A DNA stretch of 54,997 bases from Stenotrophomonas sp. YIM B06876 (GCF_030711595.1 NZ_JAUJUJ010000020.1:1-54997), one strand, 5' to 3'; counted from the stretch's first letter, positions 10,715 to 21,689 are shown. Notes: generated by a model not told the origin, from the sequence alone. A program made the numbers and translations.

Positions 10715-11132
10715 CGGTCGCCAGACCCACCTTCTCGATCTTCGCCGCCTTGATCACATCCATCGCGGCCACGACCTTTTCATAGGCCACGGCCCGGTCG
10801 GCGGCCACGATCACCCGCAGGTTCCTGTCCTGCGCGGCCATCGCGCCGAGCCGGGCCTGCAGCGTGGCCGCATCCATCGGCGCCGGTTCCTTGGCATCGG
10901 GCAGCTTGAGGCTGAGCTGCCCGTCCAGGCGCACCGAGACGACCACCGGGTCCTGCTTGCTCTCCAGCGCCTTGGCGGTGGAAGACGGCAGATCGACCTC
11001 GAAACTGAGGGTGAGCAGCGGCGCGGTCACCATGAAGATGATCAGCAGTACCAGCATCACGTCGATATAGGGCACGACGTTGATCTCGGACTTGAGCTTG
11101 CGGCGCGTGCGGCGGGTAATGGCGGCGGTCAT
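10704..11132 (-). CDS. tolR: Tol-Pal energy-transducing protein TolR
   Basis: 142 aa, ExbD/TolR family. One transmembrane helix (about 22-41) carries the conserved aspartate of the proton path (VPYIDVMLVLLIIFMV). A periplasmic domain follows. TolR works with TolQ as the motor for TolA. It starts 37 bases after the tolQ stop and overlaps tolA by 11 bp. Confidence 0.97.
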   Translation of the reverse strand: MTAAITRRTRRKLKSEINVVPYIDVMLVLLIIFMVTAPLLTLSFEVDLPSSTAKALESKQDPVVVSVRLDGQLSLKLPDAKEPAPMDAATLQARLGAMAAQDRNLRVIVAADRAVAYEKVVAAMDVIKAAKIEKVGLATDAR

Positions 11133-11169
11133 GGAAAGCTCCTGCGGTCAGCGGAAAGCGCGGGGGCGC

Positions 11170-11946
11170 TCACTCGTCGCCCGCGGTCTGGCGCTGCAGG
11201 ATCGAACTGAATTCCTCGGCGAACGTCTCATAGCGCACCGACAGCCGTTCCACCCGGGTGGTGAAGCGGTTGTAGGCCCAGGTGGCGGGAATGGCGACAA
11301 ACAGGCCGATCGCAGTGGCGAACAGCGCCTCGGAGATGCCCGGGGCGACCGAGGCGATACCGGCCTGCTCGCCGCTGCTGATCATGTCGTGCATGGTCAC
11401 CATGATGCCGAACACGGTGCCGACCAGACCCACGTACGGGGCGTTGGAACCGATATTGGCCAGCAGTTCGAGGTTGCGGTCCAGCCCGTCCACTTCGCGG
11501 GCGAAGGTGGTGCGCATGGCGCGCTGCGCACCTTCCAGCTGAGTACGCCCGTCCAGGCCACGGCGGTCGCGCAGACGGGTGAACTCGCGGAAGCCGCCTT
11601 CGAAGATCGCTTCCAGCCCGCTCACCACGCGATTGCGGTCGGTGGCCGAGGCATACAGCTTGCCCAGGTCGGCGCCGGACCAGAACCGGTTCTCGAAGTC
11701 ATCCGCCTCGCGGTTGGCCTCCTTGAATACCCGTGCCTTGCGGAAAATGATCACCCAGCTGATGAACGAACCGGCCAGCAGCAGCAGCACGATCAACTTG
11801 ACCGGGATACTGGCCTTGATCATCAGGTCCAGATAGTTGATGCCGCCATGAGTGGCCTGGGCCGCGGCGTGCGCGGCGGCGCTGGTGACCTCTTCCGGCA
11901 GGGCCTCGACCACGGTGGCCTGCAGGGCCAGGAGCATTGCGATCAT
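11170..11946 (-). CDS. tolQ: Tol-Pal proton-channel protein TolQ
   Basis: 258 aa from the ATG at 11946, which has a GAGGAA ribosome site 8 bases upstream. The reading frame stays open further upstream (to 12036), but that extension overlaps ybgC and is not conserved. The protein has three membrane helices: one near residues 35-57 and two in the C-terminal half around the family motifs VGLVGTVFGIM and ATAIGLFVAIPAT. MotA/TolQ/ExbB family; forms the TolQR motor in the inner membrane. Confidence 0.96.
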   Translation of the reverse strand: MIAMLLALQATVVEALPEEVTSAAAHAAAQATHGGINYLDLMIKASIPVKLIVLLLLAGSFISWVIIFRKARVFKEANREADDFENRFWSGADLGKLYASATDRNRVVSGLEAIFEGGFREFTRLRDRRGLDGRTQLEGAQRAMRTTFAREVDGLDRNLELLANIGSNAPYVGLVGTVFGIMVTMHDMISSGEQAGIASVAPGISEALFATAIGLFVAIPATWAYNRFTTRVERLSVRYETFAEEFSSILQRQTAGDE

Positions 11947-11956
11947 CCGGTGTTCC

Positions 11957-12388
11957 TCAGTGTTGCGCGAATTTGGTTTCGAGTGGTTTGAGTGTTGCGT
12001 ACAGCGTGTCTTCCATCGCCTGCGGGCGGAAGTCACGCGCCCCCACGGCCGCCAGCCGCACCTGCGCGGTAACCAGGGTCTGGTCGCCGCGCAGGATCGT
12101 CTGGTCGATCACCAGACTGGCCCGGCGACACTGCAGCAGCGTCACCGTGGCCATCAGCTCATCGTCCAGCCTGGCCGGCTTCAGGAAATCCAGCGTCATC
12201 GCCCGGACCACGAACACCTGGCCCTCGCCGCAACGCATGCTTTCCTGCCCGTACCCCAGCGCGCGCATCCATTCGGTGCGCGCACGTTCCATGAAGGCCA
12301 CATAACGCGCGTGGTAGACCACGCCACCTGCGTCGGTATCTTCCCAATAAATGCGTGTCGGCCAACTGAACCGCGGATCAATCGACAT
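11957..12388 (-). CDS. ybgC: Acyl-CoA thioesterase YbgC (hotdog fold, Tol-Pal associated)
   Basis: 143 aa from the ATG at 12388. The active-site signature of the 4-hydroxybenzoyl-CoA thioesterase class is present as [16 protein letters not shown] (residues 14-29), with the catalytic Asp in DTD. In E. coli YbgC hydrolyses short-chain acyl-CoAs and is the first gene of the tol-pal operon. Here its start overlaps the ruvB stop by 11 bp, so the Tol-Pal genes may be co-transcribed with ruvB. Confidence 0.95.
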   Translation of the reverse strand: MSIDPRFSWPTRIYWEDTDAGGVVYHARYVAFMERARTEWMRALGYGQESMRCGEGQVFVVRAMTLDFLKPARLDDELMATVTLLQCRRASLVIDQTILRGDQTLVTAQVRLAAVGARDFRPQAMEDTLYATLKPLETKFAQH

Positions 12389-13418
12389 CAGGCAACTCCA
12401 CAAACAGGTCCACCGGCGCGGCCTTGGGCGTGAGCCCCATGTGCCGGTATGCCTTGTGGGTGGCCATGCGCCCGCGCGCGGTGCGCACCAGGAAGCCCTG
12501 CTGGATCAGGAACGGCTCGACCACGTCTTCCAGCGTGCCGCGCTCTTCGGAAAGCGCCGCGGCCAGCGATTCGATGCCGACCGGGCCGCCGTCAAAGTAA
12601 TCGACGATGACCCGCAGCAAGCGCCGGTCCAGCTCGTCGAAGCCTTCCGGGTCGACCTTCAGCATCTGCATGGCCGCCTGCGCCACCCCCGCGTCGATAT
12701 GGCCATCGGCCTTGACCTGGGCATAGTCGCGCACCCGCCGCAGCAGGCGGTTGGCGATCCGCGGGGTGCCGCGCGAACGCCGCGCGATTTCACCGGCGCC
12801 CTCGGCGGTGCAATCGATGCCAAGGATCAGCGCCGAGCGCCGCACGATGCGGGTCAGCTCTTCGGCCGAATAGAACTCCAGCCGCTGCACAATGCCGAAG
12901 CGGTCGCGCAGCGGCGCGGTCAGCAGGCCGGCGCGGGTGGTGGCGCCGATCAGCGTGAACGGTGGCAGATCGAGCTTGATCGAGCGGGCGGCCGGGCCCT
13001 CGCCGATCATGATGTCGATCTGGAAATCCTCCATCGCCGGATACAGCACCTCTTCCACCACCGGTGACAGGCGATGGATCTCGTCGATGAACAGCACATC
13101 ATGCGGCTGCAGGTTGGTCAGCAGCGCGGCCAGGTCACCGGCCTTCTCGATCACCGGCCCGGAGGTGACCCGCAGCGCCACCCCCAGCTCGTTGGCGATG
13201 ACATGACTGAGCGTGGTCTTGCCCAGTCCCGGCGGACCGAAGATCAACACATGGTCCAGTGCCTCGCCGCGGGATTTGGTCGCCTGGATGTAGATGTCCA
13301 GCTGCTCGCGCACGGGCTGCTGGCCGAGGTAGTCGGCCAGCCGGCGCGGGCGGATGTGGGCATCGGCGACGGCATCCTCGCGGGTGGCGCCGGCAGCGAT
13401 GATACGGTCGTCGGTCAT
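12378..13418 (-). CDS. ruvB: Holliday junction branch-migration ATPase RuvB
   Basis: 346 aa from the ATG at 13418, the usual RuvB length. The frame is open for 41 more codons upstream, but that part is not RuvB-like. Walker A GPPGLGKT is at residues 61-68, Walker B is LFIDEIHRL, and the sensor region is [20 protein letters not shown]-terminal winged helix is present. RuvB rings drive branch migration with RuvA. ruvB is separated from ruvA by kup. Confidence 0.98.
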   Translation of the reverse strand: MTDDRIIAAGATREDAVADAHIRPRRLADYLGQQPVREQLDIYIQATKSRGEALDHVLIFGPPGLGKTTLSHVIANELGVALRVTSGPVIEKAGDLAALLTNLQPHDVLFIDEIHRLSPVVEEVLYPAMEDFQIDIMIGEGPAARSIKLDLPPFTLIGATTRAGLLTAPLRDRFGIVQRLEFYSAEELTRIVRRSALILGIDCTAEGAGEIARRSRGTPRIANRLLRRVRDYAQVKADGHIDAGVAQAAMQMLKVDPEGFDELDRRLLRVIVDYFDGGPVGIESLAAALSEERGTLEDVVEPFLIQQGFLVRTARGRMATHKAYRHMGLTPKAAPVDLFVELPDVD

Positions 13419-13464
13419 TGCGCAATTATGCGGGAACGGCGCTGGAAGTATCCGTACGGATGGT

Positions 13465-15393
13465 TCAGATCTCCACCTGCGCGCCCAGCTCGACCAGCCG
13501 GTTGCCCGGAATCCGGAAAAAGCCGGTGGCCGGTGCGGCATTGCGATGCATCACCGCGAACAGCTTGTCGCGCCAGAGCGGCATGCCGCGGTTGGCACTG
13601 GCGACAATGGTTTCGCGGCTGGCGAAGAACGTGGTGTCCATCGGATCGAAATAGATACCGCCGTGGTCGCACGAGCGCATCAGCGCCAGCGGCACGTCCG
13701 GGGTCTCCATGAACCCGTAGCGGACGTAGATCCGGTAGAACTCGTCACCCACCGACTCGATCTTCAACCGCTGTGCGGGCAACGCGTATGGAACCGGCAG
13801 CGTTTCCACGTGCAGGAACACGTTGCGTTCGTGCAGCACCTTGTTGTGCTTGAGGTTGTGCATCAACGCATGCGGCGCCACGGTCGGGTCGGCGGTCAGG
13901 AACACCGCCGTGCCCGGCACCCGTACCGGCGGCGCCAGCATCAGCCCCGGCAGGAAGGTGTCCATGCGGATACCGTCCTTGCGGATCTCATCGCGCAGCA
14001 GCTCGCGGCCACGGCGCCAGGTGCGCATCATCGTGAACAGCACCAGCCCCAGCAGCAGCGGGAACCACGCCCCCTGCAACAGCTTGGCCCCGTTGGCGAT
14101 CACGAAACCCAGGTCGATAAAGAAGAACGGCACGCACAGCCCCAGGATCCACAGTCGCGCCTTCGGCCACAGCGCACGCGCCACCAGCGCCAGCAGCAGG
14201 GTATCGATCAGCATCGTCCCCGACACGGAGATGCCGTAGGCCACCGCCAGATTGGACGAGCTGCGGAACGCCAGCACCAGCCCGCAGACCATAACCGCCA
14301 ACGCCCAGTTGACGCCGGGGATGTAGATCTGGCCAATGGTGTCGTGCGAGGTGTGCAGGATGCGCATGCGCGGGATGTAGCCCAGCTGCATCGCCTGCCG
14401 CGACACCGAAAACGCGCCGGTGATCACCGATTGCGAAGCGATCACCGCGGCCATCGTCGCCAGCACGATCATCGGATACAGCGCCCACTCCGGGACCGCC
14501 TCGAAGAACGGATTGGCCACCGCGTCGGGCCGCTGCAGCACCAGCGCACCCTGCCCCAGATAATTGAGCACCAGGCACGGCAGCACGAAGAAATACCAGG
14601 CATGACGGATCGGCGGCGCGCCGAAGTGGCCCATGTCGGCATACAGCGCCTCACCGCCGGTCACCGCCAGCACCACCGCGCCGAGGATGAACACCCCGTG
14701 CCAGCCGTGCTCGATGAAGAAACGTGCCGCCCACCACGGATTGAGCGCCTTGAACACTTCCGGTGCGGAGAACACGTTCCACAGGCCGATGGCCGCCAGC
14801 GACAGGAACCACAGGGTCATCACCGGGCCGAACACCTTGCCGACCTTCTCGGTGCCGAAACGTTGCGCTGCGAACACGCCGGCCAGCACCACCAGGGTGA
14901 TGGGCACCACAAAACTTTCCAGCCCGGGCGCTGCCACTTCCAGCCCCTCGACGGCGCCCAGCACCGAGATCGCCGGGGTGATCACGCCATCCCCGAAGAA
15001 CAGCGAGGCACCGAAAATCCCGAGGATGCCGACCACGTAGGCCGAGCGCGAACCGTTGCGCAGCGTGCGCTGGGCCAGCGCCATCAGCGCCATGATTCCG
15101 CCCTCGCCATCGTTGTCGGCGCGCATGATGATGGTGACGTACTTGAGCGTCACCACCAGGTTCAGCGCCCAGAACGCCAGCGACAGCACGCCGAGCACGG
15201 TGTCGTGGTCGCTGCTCAGGCCGTAGTGCGGAGAGAACGCCTCCTTCAGCGTGTACAGCGGGCTGGTGCCGATGTCACCGAACACCACGCCGATGGCACC
15301 GACGACCAGCGCCAGGCCACCGGCAACGCCGCGGCCGTGGGCGTGACCGGGATGCGGGGCGCCATCGGCAGGGTTGGCAGGGACTTGGGACAT
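13465..15393 (-). CDS. kup: Low-affinity potassium uptake transporter Kup
   Basis: 642 aa, KUP/HAK family. About 12 membrane helices fill residues 25-460, starting with the signature [23 protein letters not shown] hydrophilic C-terminal domain of about 170 residues follows. Kup imports K+ together with protons. It lies between ruvA (44-bp gap) and ruvB (46-bp gap), all on the minus strand. Confidence 0.97.
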   Translation of the reverse strand: MSQVPANPADGAPHPGHAHGRGVAGGLALVVGAIGVVFGDIGTSPLYTLKEAFSPHYGLSSDHDTVLGVLSLAFWALNLVVTLKYVTIIMRADNDGEGGIMALMALAQRTLRNGSRSAYVVGILGIFGASLFFGDGVITPAISVLGAVEGLEVAAPGLESFVVPITLVVLAGVFAAQRFGTEKVGKVFGPVMTLWFLSLAAIGLWNVFSAPEVFKALNPWWAARFFIEHGWHGVFILGAVVLAVTGGEALYADMGHFGAPPIRHAWYFFVLPCLVLNYLGQGALVLQRPDAVANPFFEAVPEWALYPMIVLATMAAVIASQSVITGAFSVSRQAMQLGYIPRMRILHTSHDTIGQIYIPGVNWALAVMVCGLVLAFRSSSNLAVAYGISVSGTMLIDTLLLALVARALWPKARLWILGLCVPFFFIDLGFVIANGAKLLQGAWFPLLLGLVLFTMMRTWRRGRELLRDEIRKDGIRMDTFLPGLMLAPPVRVPGTAVFLTADPTVAPHALMHNLKHNKVLHERNVFLHVETLPVPYALPAQRLKIESVGDEFYRIYVRYGFMETPDVPLALMRSCDHGGIYFDPMDTTFFASRETIVASANRGMPLWRDKLFAVMHRNAAPATGFFRIPGNRLVELGAQVEI

Positions 15394-15437
15394 GACGTTC
15401 TCAGGTTAGCGGCATAAGGCGAAGAAAACGGCAGCGC

Positions 15438-16025
15438 TTAACGCAGCGCCGCCTGCAGGGCCTTGCGGATCACGGTGGCGACCTCGTCGCCCTCGGCACT
15501 GGCATCGCGCGCCATCCGCGCCGCTTCGGCCGGCTTGTAGCCCAGCTGCTGCAGCGCGACCGTCGCCTCCGACACAGGGTCGTTGCCCAGCTGCCCGGCA
15601 ATCGGCGCACCGCCCCCGGTAAAGCTGGCCGCGCGGTCGCGCAATTCCACCAGCATGCGCTCGGCGGTCTTCTTGCCGATGCCGGGAATGCGGGTCAGCG
15701 CGGCGAGATCGCCGGTCTGGATCAGCCGCGCGAACTCGTCGACGCTGGCCCCGGACAGCACCGCCAGCGCGATTTTCGCGCCGATGCCACTGACCTTCTG
15801 TACATCGCGGAACAGCCGCCGCTCGCCTTCGCGCAGGAAGCCGTACAGCGCCACGCTGTCCTCCTTCTGCGCGTAATGGGTGAACAGCGTCACTTCGCGC
15901 CCGGCCTCGGGCAGGTCGTAGAACGTGCTCATCGGTGCTTCCAGCTCGTAGCCGACGCCATTGACGTCGAGCATCAGCCACGGCGGCGCCTTGTAGACCA
16001 GCAACCCGCGCAATCGTCCGATCAT
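15438..16025 (-). CDS. ruvA: Holliday junction DNA-binding protein RuvA
   Basis: 195 aa from the ATG at 16025 (MIGRLRG, the canonical RuvA N-terminus). The upstream open frame is only ruvC overlap. The N-terminal OB fold, the helix-hairpin-helix motifs around [15 protein letters not shown] and [18 protein letters not shown], and a C-terminal RuvB-interacting domain are visible. RuvA binds the four-way junction and recruits RuvB. It starts 10 bases after the ruvC stop. Confidence 0.97.
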   Translation of the reverse strand: MIGRLRGLLVYKAPPWLMLDVNGVGYELEAPMSTFYDLPEAGREVTLFTHYAQKEDSVALYGFLREGERRLFRDVQKVSGIGAKIALAVLSGASVDEFARLIQTGDLAALTRIPGIGKKTAERMLVELRDRAASFTGGGAPIAGQLGNDPVSEATVALQQLGYKPAEAARMARDASAEGDEVATVIRKALQAALR

Positions 16026-16035
16026 GCCCCACTCC

Positions 16036-16557
16036 TCATTTGCGACTCCAAGCCTGGCGCACGTCCACGCCCAGCCGGTTGGCGGTGGCGCGGACGTGGG
16101 CATGGGTGATGGCCACGGCCAGCGCATCGGCGGCATCGGCCTGCAACTTTCCTTTCAGGTTGAGCATCAACCCGACCATATGCTGCACCTGTTCTTTCTG
16201 TGCGCCGCCGCGCCCGACCAGGGCCAGCTTGATCTCGGTGGCGGCGTATTCGCTGACCGGCAGGTCGCGCATCACCACCGCACAGATCGCCGCACCGCGG
16301 GCCTGGCCCAGCTTCAACGCCGAATCGGCATTCTTGGCCATGAACACCCGCTCGATCGCCACTTCCTGCGGCCGGTATTCCTCGACCAGGGCATGCAGGC
16401 CCAGCGCCAGGCGCTTCAGGCGCTGGGCGAAGTCGTCCGCTCCCAGCAGCAGCAACGGCGCGTGGTAGACGTGACTGGCGCGGCCACTGGCATCGATGTC
16501 GATGATGCCGACCCCGGTGCGCTGTGAGCCGGGATCGATACCGAGGATGCGGGTCAT
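16036..16557 (-). CDS. ruvC: Holliday junction resolvase RuvC
   Basis: 173 aa from the ATG at 16557 ([15 protein letters not shown]). The acidic catalytic residues match E. coli RuvC in position: D8, E69, D141 and D144. RuvC cleaves the junction after RuvAB branch migration. It sits between yebC and ruvA on the same strand, the common yebC-ruvC-ruvA order of gammaproteobacteria. Confidence 0.97.
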   Translation of the reverse strand: MTRILGIDPGSQRTGVGIIDIDASGRASHVYHAPLLLLGADDFAQRLKRLALGLHALVEEYRPQEVAIERVFMAKNADSALKLGQARGAAICAVVMRDLPVSEYAATEIKLALVGRGGAQKEQVQHMVGLMLNLKGKLQADAADALAVAITHAHVRATANRLGVDVRQAWSRK

Positions 16558-16671
16558 TGCCGCGGGCAGCACCGTGTCTGGAACACTGCCCGCAAGCCGC
16601 CGGAGCGTGCGCGGGCAGGCATGGCACGGCGCAGGCACACCGCCAGCTGCACGCCCCGCTCGCGCCGTTGC

Positions 16672-17403
16672 TTACGCATAGGCGTCGGCCCCCAGATCGG
16701 CATTGGAATAGACGTCCTGCACATCATCCAGGTCTTCGAGCAGGTCCAGCAGTTTCTTGACCTGCAGCGCGGCGTCCCCCTCCACCTTGATGTGGTTGTC
16801 GGCGCGGAAGGTGACTTCGGCATGGCCGGGGACCAGTCCGGCCGCTTCCATTGCCGCCTTCACCGTGGCGAACGACTCCATCGTGGTGATCACATCGATC
16901 GAGCGGTCATCGGGATAGACCACGATATCGTCGGCACCGGCGTCGATCGCCGCTTCGGTGATTTTTTCCTCGTCCGCGCCGGGGGCATAGGTGATCACTC
17001 CCAGCCGCTTGAACATGAATCCGACCGAGCCTTCGGTGCCCATGTTGCCGCCGCATTTGGAAAAGGCGAAACGGACATCGGCCACGGTGCGCACGCGGTT
17101 GTCGGTCAGACAGTCGACGATCACCGCCACGCCACCGGGGGCATAGCCCTCGTAACGGACTTCCTCGTATTCGACCCCTTCCAGCTCACCGGTGGACTTC
17201 TTGATCGCGCGTTCGATCACGTCCTTGGACATGTTCGCCGACAGCGCCTTGTCCATCGCCGTGCGCAACCGCGGATTGTGGTTGGGGTCGCCTCCACCGC
17301 CGCGTGCTGCCACGCCGATCTCACGAATGATCTTGGTGAAAATCTTGCCGCGTTTCGCGTCAGACGCGTTTTTGCGACCTTCGATGGAAGGGCCTCTACC
17401 CAT
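16672..17403 (-). CDS. yebC: YebC/PmpR family protein
   Basis: 243 aa, full length for the family, beginning [19 protein letters not shown]. Members of this family have been described as DNA-binding regulators and, more recently, as translation factors that help ribosomes at difficult proline stretches; which role applies here cannot be told from sequence. It is upstream of ruvC by 114 bp and is followed by the same-strand ruv genes. Confidence 0.95.
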   Translation of the reverse strand: MGRGPSIEGRKNASDAKRGKIFTKIIREIGVAARGGGGDPNHNPRLRTAMDKALSANMSKDVIERAIKKSTGELEGVEYEEVRYEGYAPGGVAVIVDCLTDNRVRTVADVRFAFSKCGGNMGTEGSVGFMFKRLGVITYAPGADEEKITEAAIDAGADDIVVYPDDRSIDVITTMESFATVKAAMEAAGLVPGHAEVTFRADNHIKVEGDAALQVKKLLDLLEDLDDVQDVYSNADLGADAYA

Positions 17404-17468
17404 GGGACTTTCCGCGCATCTTCAAGGAACAAGCGGGCAATTCTACCCGATCCCCCGCGCACCGCCCG

Positions 17469-18101
17469 TCAGGCCGCCCGCGTCGCCGACGCCCGCTCGA
17501 AGCGGCCATCGCGCAGGAAAGCGGCGGTCTGGCGGGCCGCCAGCGGCGACAGCACCAGCCCGCTGTGACTGGCCGCCACCACGCAGTGATCATGCAGGCC
17601 CGGCAGCCGGGTCTCATCCAGCGCCACGGTGCCGTCCGACGCCGCCCCGACCGCGCCCATCAGGCAGCCCAACCCGTGCGGAATCGCGCCGGCGACCAGT
17701 CCCACCTCGGCCGCGCCCTGCCACGCCGGCAAGCCGTGCTGCAACAGCCCGCCACTACGGCCCAGGGCCGCGGACCAGCCATGGCCGGCCAGCGTGCGCG
17801 CGGTGCCGCTGCCACACAGCGGCGAGCCCAGGCACACCACCCGCGGCACCGCCAGCTCCGGCGCCTGGCGCAGCGCCTCCAGCGCCACCAGACCGCCCAG
17901 GCTGTGCCCGACCAGCGAGGTCACACCGCCCTCGCGCAGCCGCGCGATCAGCTGCGGCACGGCCACCCCGGGCCCGCCGAACACGCTGGCATAGCCGAAG
18001 GTTTCCACCACAAATCCCTGCGCGCGCAGCCGCCAGGCCAGCGGCCCGACCCAGGCGCGGGCGTTCCAGATGCCATGCAGCAACAACACTCTTGAATTCA
18101 T
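17469..18101 (-). CDS. Alpha/beta hydrolase (lipase-like), putative
   Basis: 210 aa from the ATG at 18101. An alternative ATG at 18122 adds 7 residues, and neither has an ideal ribosome site. The strand-loop LLLHGIWNARAW, the nucleophile elbow GHSLGG (Ser 67) and a late histidine in HDHCVVAASHSG near residue 175 fit a serine hydrolase of the alpha/beta fold. No signal peptide is seen, so it is probably cytoplasmic. The substrate is unknown. It lies between yebC (65-bp gap) and the GNAT gene (137-bp gap). Confidence 0.8.
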   Translation of the reverse strand: MNSRVLLLHGIWNARAWVGPLAWRLRAQGFVVETFGYASVFGGPGVAVPQLIARLREGGVTSLVGHSLGGLVALEALRQAPELAVPRVVCLGSPLCGSGTARTLAGHGWSAALGRSGGLLQHGLPAWQGAAEVGLVAGAIPHGLGCLMGAVGAASDGTVALDETRLPGLHDHCVVAASHSGLVLSPLAARQTAAFLRDGRFERASATRAA

Positions 18102-18238
18102 GCGGCCAGCATAACTGTCCATGCTCCACCCCCACGGCGACCATTGCGAGCATTGGACACAGCGCTGCGGCAATGGCGGATGAAGTACCGGGAAAGCCGC
18201 CACCATCCCCCGGCCGCGGGCATGGCCTGGCGCAGCGC

Positions 18239-18763
18239 TCAGGCCGGCAGCGGTGGCCGCTTGAGGATGAATTCCCGGTCCCGCACACGCCCGACCGGGA
18301 ATTCGTACTCCCCGACCCGGGTGAAACCGTAGCGCGCATAGAAGCGCTGCGCGCCGAAGTTCTCCGACCACACCCCGATCCACAATGTGCGCGGCCCGTC
18401 GCGCTCAAGCCAGGCCAGCGCGGTCTCGAACAGGCGGCTGCCCCAGCCACAGTTCTGCTGTTCGCGCAGCAGGTAGAGCCGTTTCAATTCGCCATCACCG
18501 GGCCGCACATCCGGATGCGGCAGCCCGCACGGACCGGCCGCGGCATGGCCGATGGCCACGCCACCGGCCTCCAGCAGCCACACCGCATAGTCGCGATGGC
18601 CCAGGATCAGCCGCTGCCGGGCAACGTCATAGGCCTCGGCCAGGAACGCCTGCAGGTCCTCGTCCGGATACAGATGCCCGAACGTCTCGACAAAGGTACG
18701 CGTCGCCAGCACCGACAGGGTTTCGGCATCCTCGACCGTGGCACGACGGATGCCGAACCCCAT
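18239..18763 (-). CDS. GNAT family N-acetyltransferase
   Basis: 174 aa. The GNAT acetyl-CoA-binding motif is visible in ELKRLYLLREQQNCGWGSRLFE (about residues 92-113), where a Q/RxxGxG-type loop is present. The C-terminal ENFGAQRFYARYGF is the typical GNAT motif B. It starts 3 bases downstream of the aspS stop, so the two are likely co-transcribed. The acetyl acceptor cannot be predicted. Confidence 0.9.
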   Translation of the reverse strand: MGFGIRRATVEDAETLSVLATRTFVETFGHLYPDEDLQAFLAEAYDVARQRLILGHRDYAVWLLEAGGVAIGHAAAGPCGLPHPDVRPGDGELKRLYLLREQQNCGWGSRLFETALAWLERDGPRTLWIGVWSENFGAQRFYARYGFTRVGEYEFPVGRVRDREFILKRPPLPA

Positions 18764-18766
18764 GAT

Positions 18767-20524
18767 TCAGGCCTTCTCCGCCTTGGGCCGCACCTGCACG
18801 TGCACTTCCGCCAGCTGCGCGTCGGCGATCGGCGACGGCGCGTCGGTCATCAGGCACTGCGCGCCGGTGGTCTTCGGGAACGCGATGACATCGCGGATCG
18901 ATTCGGTACCGGCCATCAGTGCGGCGATACGGTCGATACCGAAGGCGATACCGCCATGCGGCGGCGCGCCGAACTTGAGCGCATCGAGCAGGAAGCCGAA
19001 CTTGGCCTCGGCCTCTTCGGCGCCGATGCCGAGCAGTTCGAACACCGCGCTCTGCATCTCGGGGCGATGGATGCGGATCGAACCGCCACCGATCTCGTTG
19101 CCGTTGAGCACCATGTCGTAACCGCGCGACACAGCGGTCTTGGCATTGGCACGCAGGTCGGCCACGTCATCCACCGCCGGTGCGGTGAAGGGGTGATGCA
19201 GGGCAACATAGCGCCCGGCTTCCTCGTCCCATTCGAACATCGGGAAGTCGGTGACCCACAGCGGGCGCCAGCTGTCGGCGACCAGACCGAAGTCCTTGCC
19301 GGCCTTCAGGCGCAGCGCGCCCATGAAGTCGGAGACCTTGTTGTAGCCACCGGCGCCGAAGAAGGCGATGTCGCCCTGCTGCAGGCCGACCGCCTTGACC
19401 AGCGCGGCGAACGCGTCTTCGGCAAAGAACTTGGCAATCGGCGAATTCACCGTGCCGTCCTCGCCCAGCTTGATGTAGGCCAGGCCCTTGGCGCCGTACT
19501 TGGCAGCATGCGCGGCGTACTCGTCGATCTGCTTGCGGCTCAGCGACGCACCGCCGGGAATGCGCAGCGCCGCCACGCGGCCCTCGGCGTCGTTGGCCGC
19601 GGCGGTGAACACGGCAAATTCGCTGTGCTTGACCAGCTCGGCCACGTCCACCAGCTCCAGCGCGATGCGCAGGTCCGGCTTGTCCGAACCGAAGCGACGC
19701 ATCGCCTCGGCCCAGGTCATGCGCGGGAAGCTGGCCGCCAGCTCGACATCGACCACGTCCTTGAAAATGCTGCGGATCATGTCTTCCACGGTGTCCTGCA
19801 CATCGCGCTCGCGCACGAAGGCGAATTCCATGTCCAGCTGGGTGAACTCGAGCTGGCGGTCGGCGCGCAGCGCCTCGTCGCGGAAACAGCGCGCGATCTG
19901 GTAGTAGCGGTCGAAGCCGGCCACCATCAGGATCTGCTTGAACAGCTGCGGGCTCTGCGGCAGTGCGTAGAACTCGCCCGGATGCATGCGCGCCGGCACC
20001 AGGAAATCGCGCGCGCCTTCCGGCGTGGCCTTGGTCAGGATCGGGGTTTCGATGTCCTGGAAATCGCGCGCATCCAGCCACTGCCGCAGCGCCGACACCA
20101 GCTTGGTGCGGGTGCGCATCATCCGCTGCATTTCCGGGCGACGCAGGTCCAGATAGCGATAGCGCAGGCGGGTTTCCTCGCCCGGGTTCTCGTGGGCGTG
20201 GAACGGCAGCGGCGCGGCCTTGTTGAGGATGCTGATGCGGGTGGCGATCACTTCCACCTGGCCACTGCGGATCTTGTCATTGACGCTGTGGCGCGCACGC
20301 ACCACGCCTTCCACCTGCAGCACGTCCTCGTAACCGAGGCTGGCGGCCACCGCATAGACTTCCGCGTTGTCCGGCTCCACCGTCACCTGCACGATGCCCT
20401 CGTGGTCGCGCAGGTCGATGAAACAGACGCCGCCGAGATTGCGGGCCACGTCGGTCCAGCCGGCCAGGGTGACGGTTTGGCCGATCAGGGTCGCATCGAC
20501 CAGGCCGCAGAAATGGGTACGCAT
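18767..20524 (-). CDS. aspS: Aspartyl-tRNA synthetase
   Basis: 585 aa from the ATG at 20524 ([10 protein letters not shown]). The order is an N-terminal OB-fold anticodon-binding domain (about 1-110), the class II catalytic core with motif 2 [18 protein letters not shown], an inserted GAD domain in the middle (bacterial type), and motif 3 [13 protein letters not shown] near the end. It attaches aspartate to tRNA. It is the first gene of the long minus-strand run. Confidence 0.97.
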   Translation of the reverse strand: MRTHFCGLVDATLIGQTVTLAGWTDVARNLGGVCFIDLRDHEGIVQVTVEPDNAEVYAVAASLGYEDVLQVEGVVRARHSVNDKIRSGQVEVIATRISILNKAAPLPFHAHENPGEETRLRYRYLDLRRPEMQRMMRTRTKLVSALRQWLDARDFQDIETPILTKATPEGARDFLVPARMHPGEFYALPQSPQLFKQILMVAGFDRYYQIARCFRDEALRADRQLEFTQLDMEFAFVRERDVQDTVEDMIRSIFKDVVDVELAASFPRMTWAEAMRRFGSDKPDLRIALELVDVAELVKHSEFAVFTAAANDAEGRVAALRIPGGASLSRKQIDEYAAHAAKYGAKGLAYIKLGEDGTVNSPIAKFFAEDAFAALVKAVGLQQGDIAFFGAGGYNKVSDFMGALRLKAGKDFGLVADSWRPLWVTDFPMFEWDEEAGRYVALHHPFTAPAVDDVADLRANAKTAVSRGYDMVLNGNEIGGGSIRIHRPEMQSAVFELLGIGAEEAEAKFGFLLDALKFGAPPHGGIAFGIDRIAALMAGTESIRDVIAFPKTTGAQCLMTDAPSPIADAQLAEVHVQVRPKAEKA

Positions 20525-20684
20525 TGAAAAACTCCACAAGGGATGCCGGCACCGACCGGCGCCGTTAAGCCGGCTATTTTGCGGCGCGCGCGGAGCCGGG
20601 GCAAATCCACGTGCCAGTCACGCCCGCTTAAGTGACCCCCGGCCTATATTCCGCCTACCTCCTGACCTGAATGGGGAAGACGCA

Positions 20685-21662
20685 ATGAACCGCCACCTCC
20701 TGCTTGCCTGCCTCACTGCCGCTCTGCCCCTGGTCGCACTGACCGCCCTGCCGCCCCCGGCGCAGGCCCAGGCGACCCGCGCCTACGCCCCTGAAAACCT
20801 GCGTCAGCTCTCGCCACCGGACCGCGCCCGGGTGATCGAACGCGAGTATGCGGACCAGTCGCGCGGCCGCCGCATCCCGGACGACCAGCTGGAGTTCTAC
20901 CTGGACCAGGTCAATTCGGGCTGGGATTTTTCCCGGATCAAGCAGGACATCGCCACCTCCTTGCGCGGCAACGGCGACTGGAATGGGGGCGGTTCCAATG
21001 GCAACAACAATGCCGGCAGCATCCGCTGCGAAAGCACCGACAACCGCCAGCGCGTATGTGACACCGGCTGGCGCGATGCCACGCTGGTGCGCCAGCTGTC
21101 AAAAACCCAGTGCATCGAAGGCCGTACCTGGGGCAGCCGCAACGGCTCGGTGTGGGTCAGCGATGGCTGCCGCGCCGAATTCGCCCCCGGCAGCAGTGGC
21201 GGCTGGGGCAATGGCCAGTGGAATGGCAATGGCAATGGCAACAACGTTGCCGGCAGCATCCGCTGCGAAAGCCAGAACAACCGCGAGCGTGTCTGCAATA
21301 CCGGGTGGCGCAGTGCCACCCTGGTCCGCCAGCTGTCCGATACCCGCTGCGTGGAAGGGCGTACCTGGGGCCAGCGCAACGGCGCGGTCTGGGTCAGCAA
21401 TGGCTGCCGCGCCGAATTCGCCGCCGGCCGCGGTGGCGGCTGGGGCAACGGCCAGTGGAACGGCAATCCGGGCAATTATTCGGTGACCTGCAACAGCGAT
21501 GACAACCGCCAGCGGTCCTGCGCCTGGGACCGGCGCCAGGGACGTCCGGTGCTGATCGAGCAGATGTCCGGTACCCGCTGCGTGGAGGGCCGCAACTGGG
21601 GCAGCACCGGCGACACCGTCTGGGTCAATGGCGGCTGCCGCGCCCGCTTCGGCGTCCGCTGA
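20685..21662 (+). CDS. Secreted protein with three DUF3011 repeats
   Basis: 325 aa from the ATG at 20685. The frame is open far upstream, but that part overlaps aspS. A signal peptide (residues 1-28, ending AQAQA) is followed by a charged helix-rich segment (about 32-95) and Asn/Gly-rich linkers. Three homologous repeats of about 56 residues follow at 111-166, 190-245 and 265-322. Each has the pattern CES...NR.RVC, then CVEGRTWG, then VWV..GCRAEF, with four conserved cysteines. Repeats 1 and 2 are nearly identical, suggesting recent duplication. DUF3011 has no established function. The repeats resemble secreted carbohydrate- or wall-associated modules, but that is speculation. Confidence 0.85.
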   Translation: MNRHLLLACLTAALPLVALTALPPPAQAQATRAYAPENLRQLSPPDRARVIEREYADQSRGRRIPDDQLEFYLDQVNSGWDFSRIKQDIATSLRGNGDWNGGGSNGNNNAGSIRCESTDNRQRVCDTGWRDATLVRQLSKTQCIEGRTWGSRNGSVWVSDGCRAEFAPGSSGGWGNGQWNGNGNGNNVAGSIRCESQNNRERVCNTGWRSATLVRQLSDTRCVEGRTWGQRNGAVWVSNGCRAEFAAGRGGGWGNGQWNGNPGNYSVTCNSDDNRQRSCAWDRRQGRPVLIEQMSGTRCVEGRNWGSTGDTVWVNGGCRARFGVR

Positions 21663-21689
21663 ACGCTGCAGACGGAGTCAACCGATACA

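Noticed and set aside
13354..15417. A 687-codon plus-strand open reading frame opposite kup
   Set aside because: Antisense to a certain gene, extremely rich in Arg/His/Gln, no ribosome site.
17192..20527. A 1111-codon plus-strand open reading frame
   Set aside because: It is antisense to aspS, the GNAT gene and the hydrolase, with composition typical of shadow frames (His/Arg/Gln rich) and no recognisable domain.
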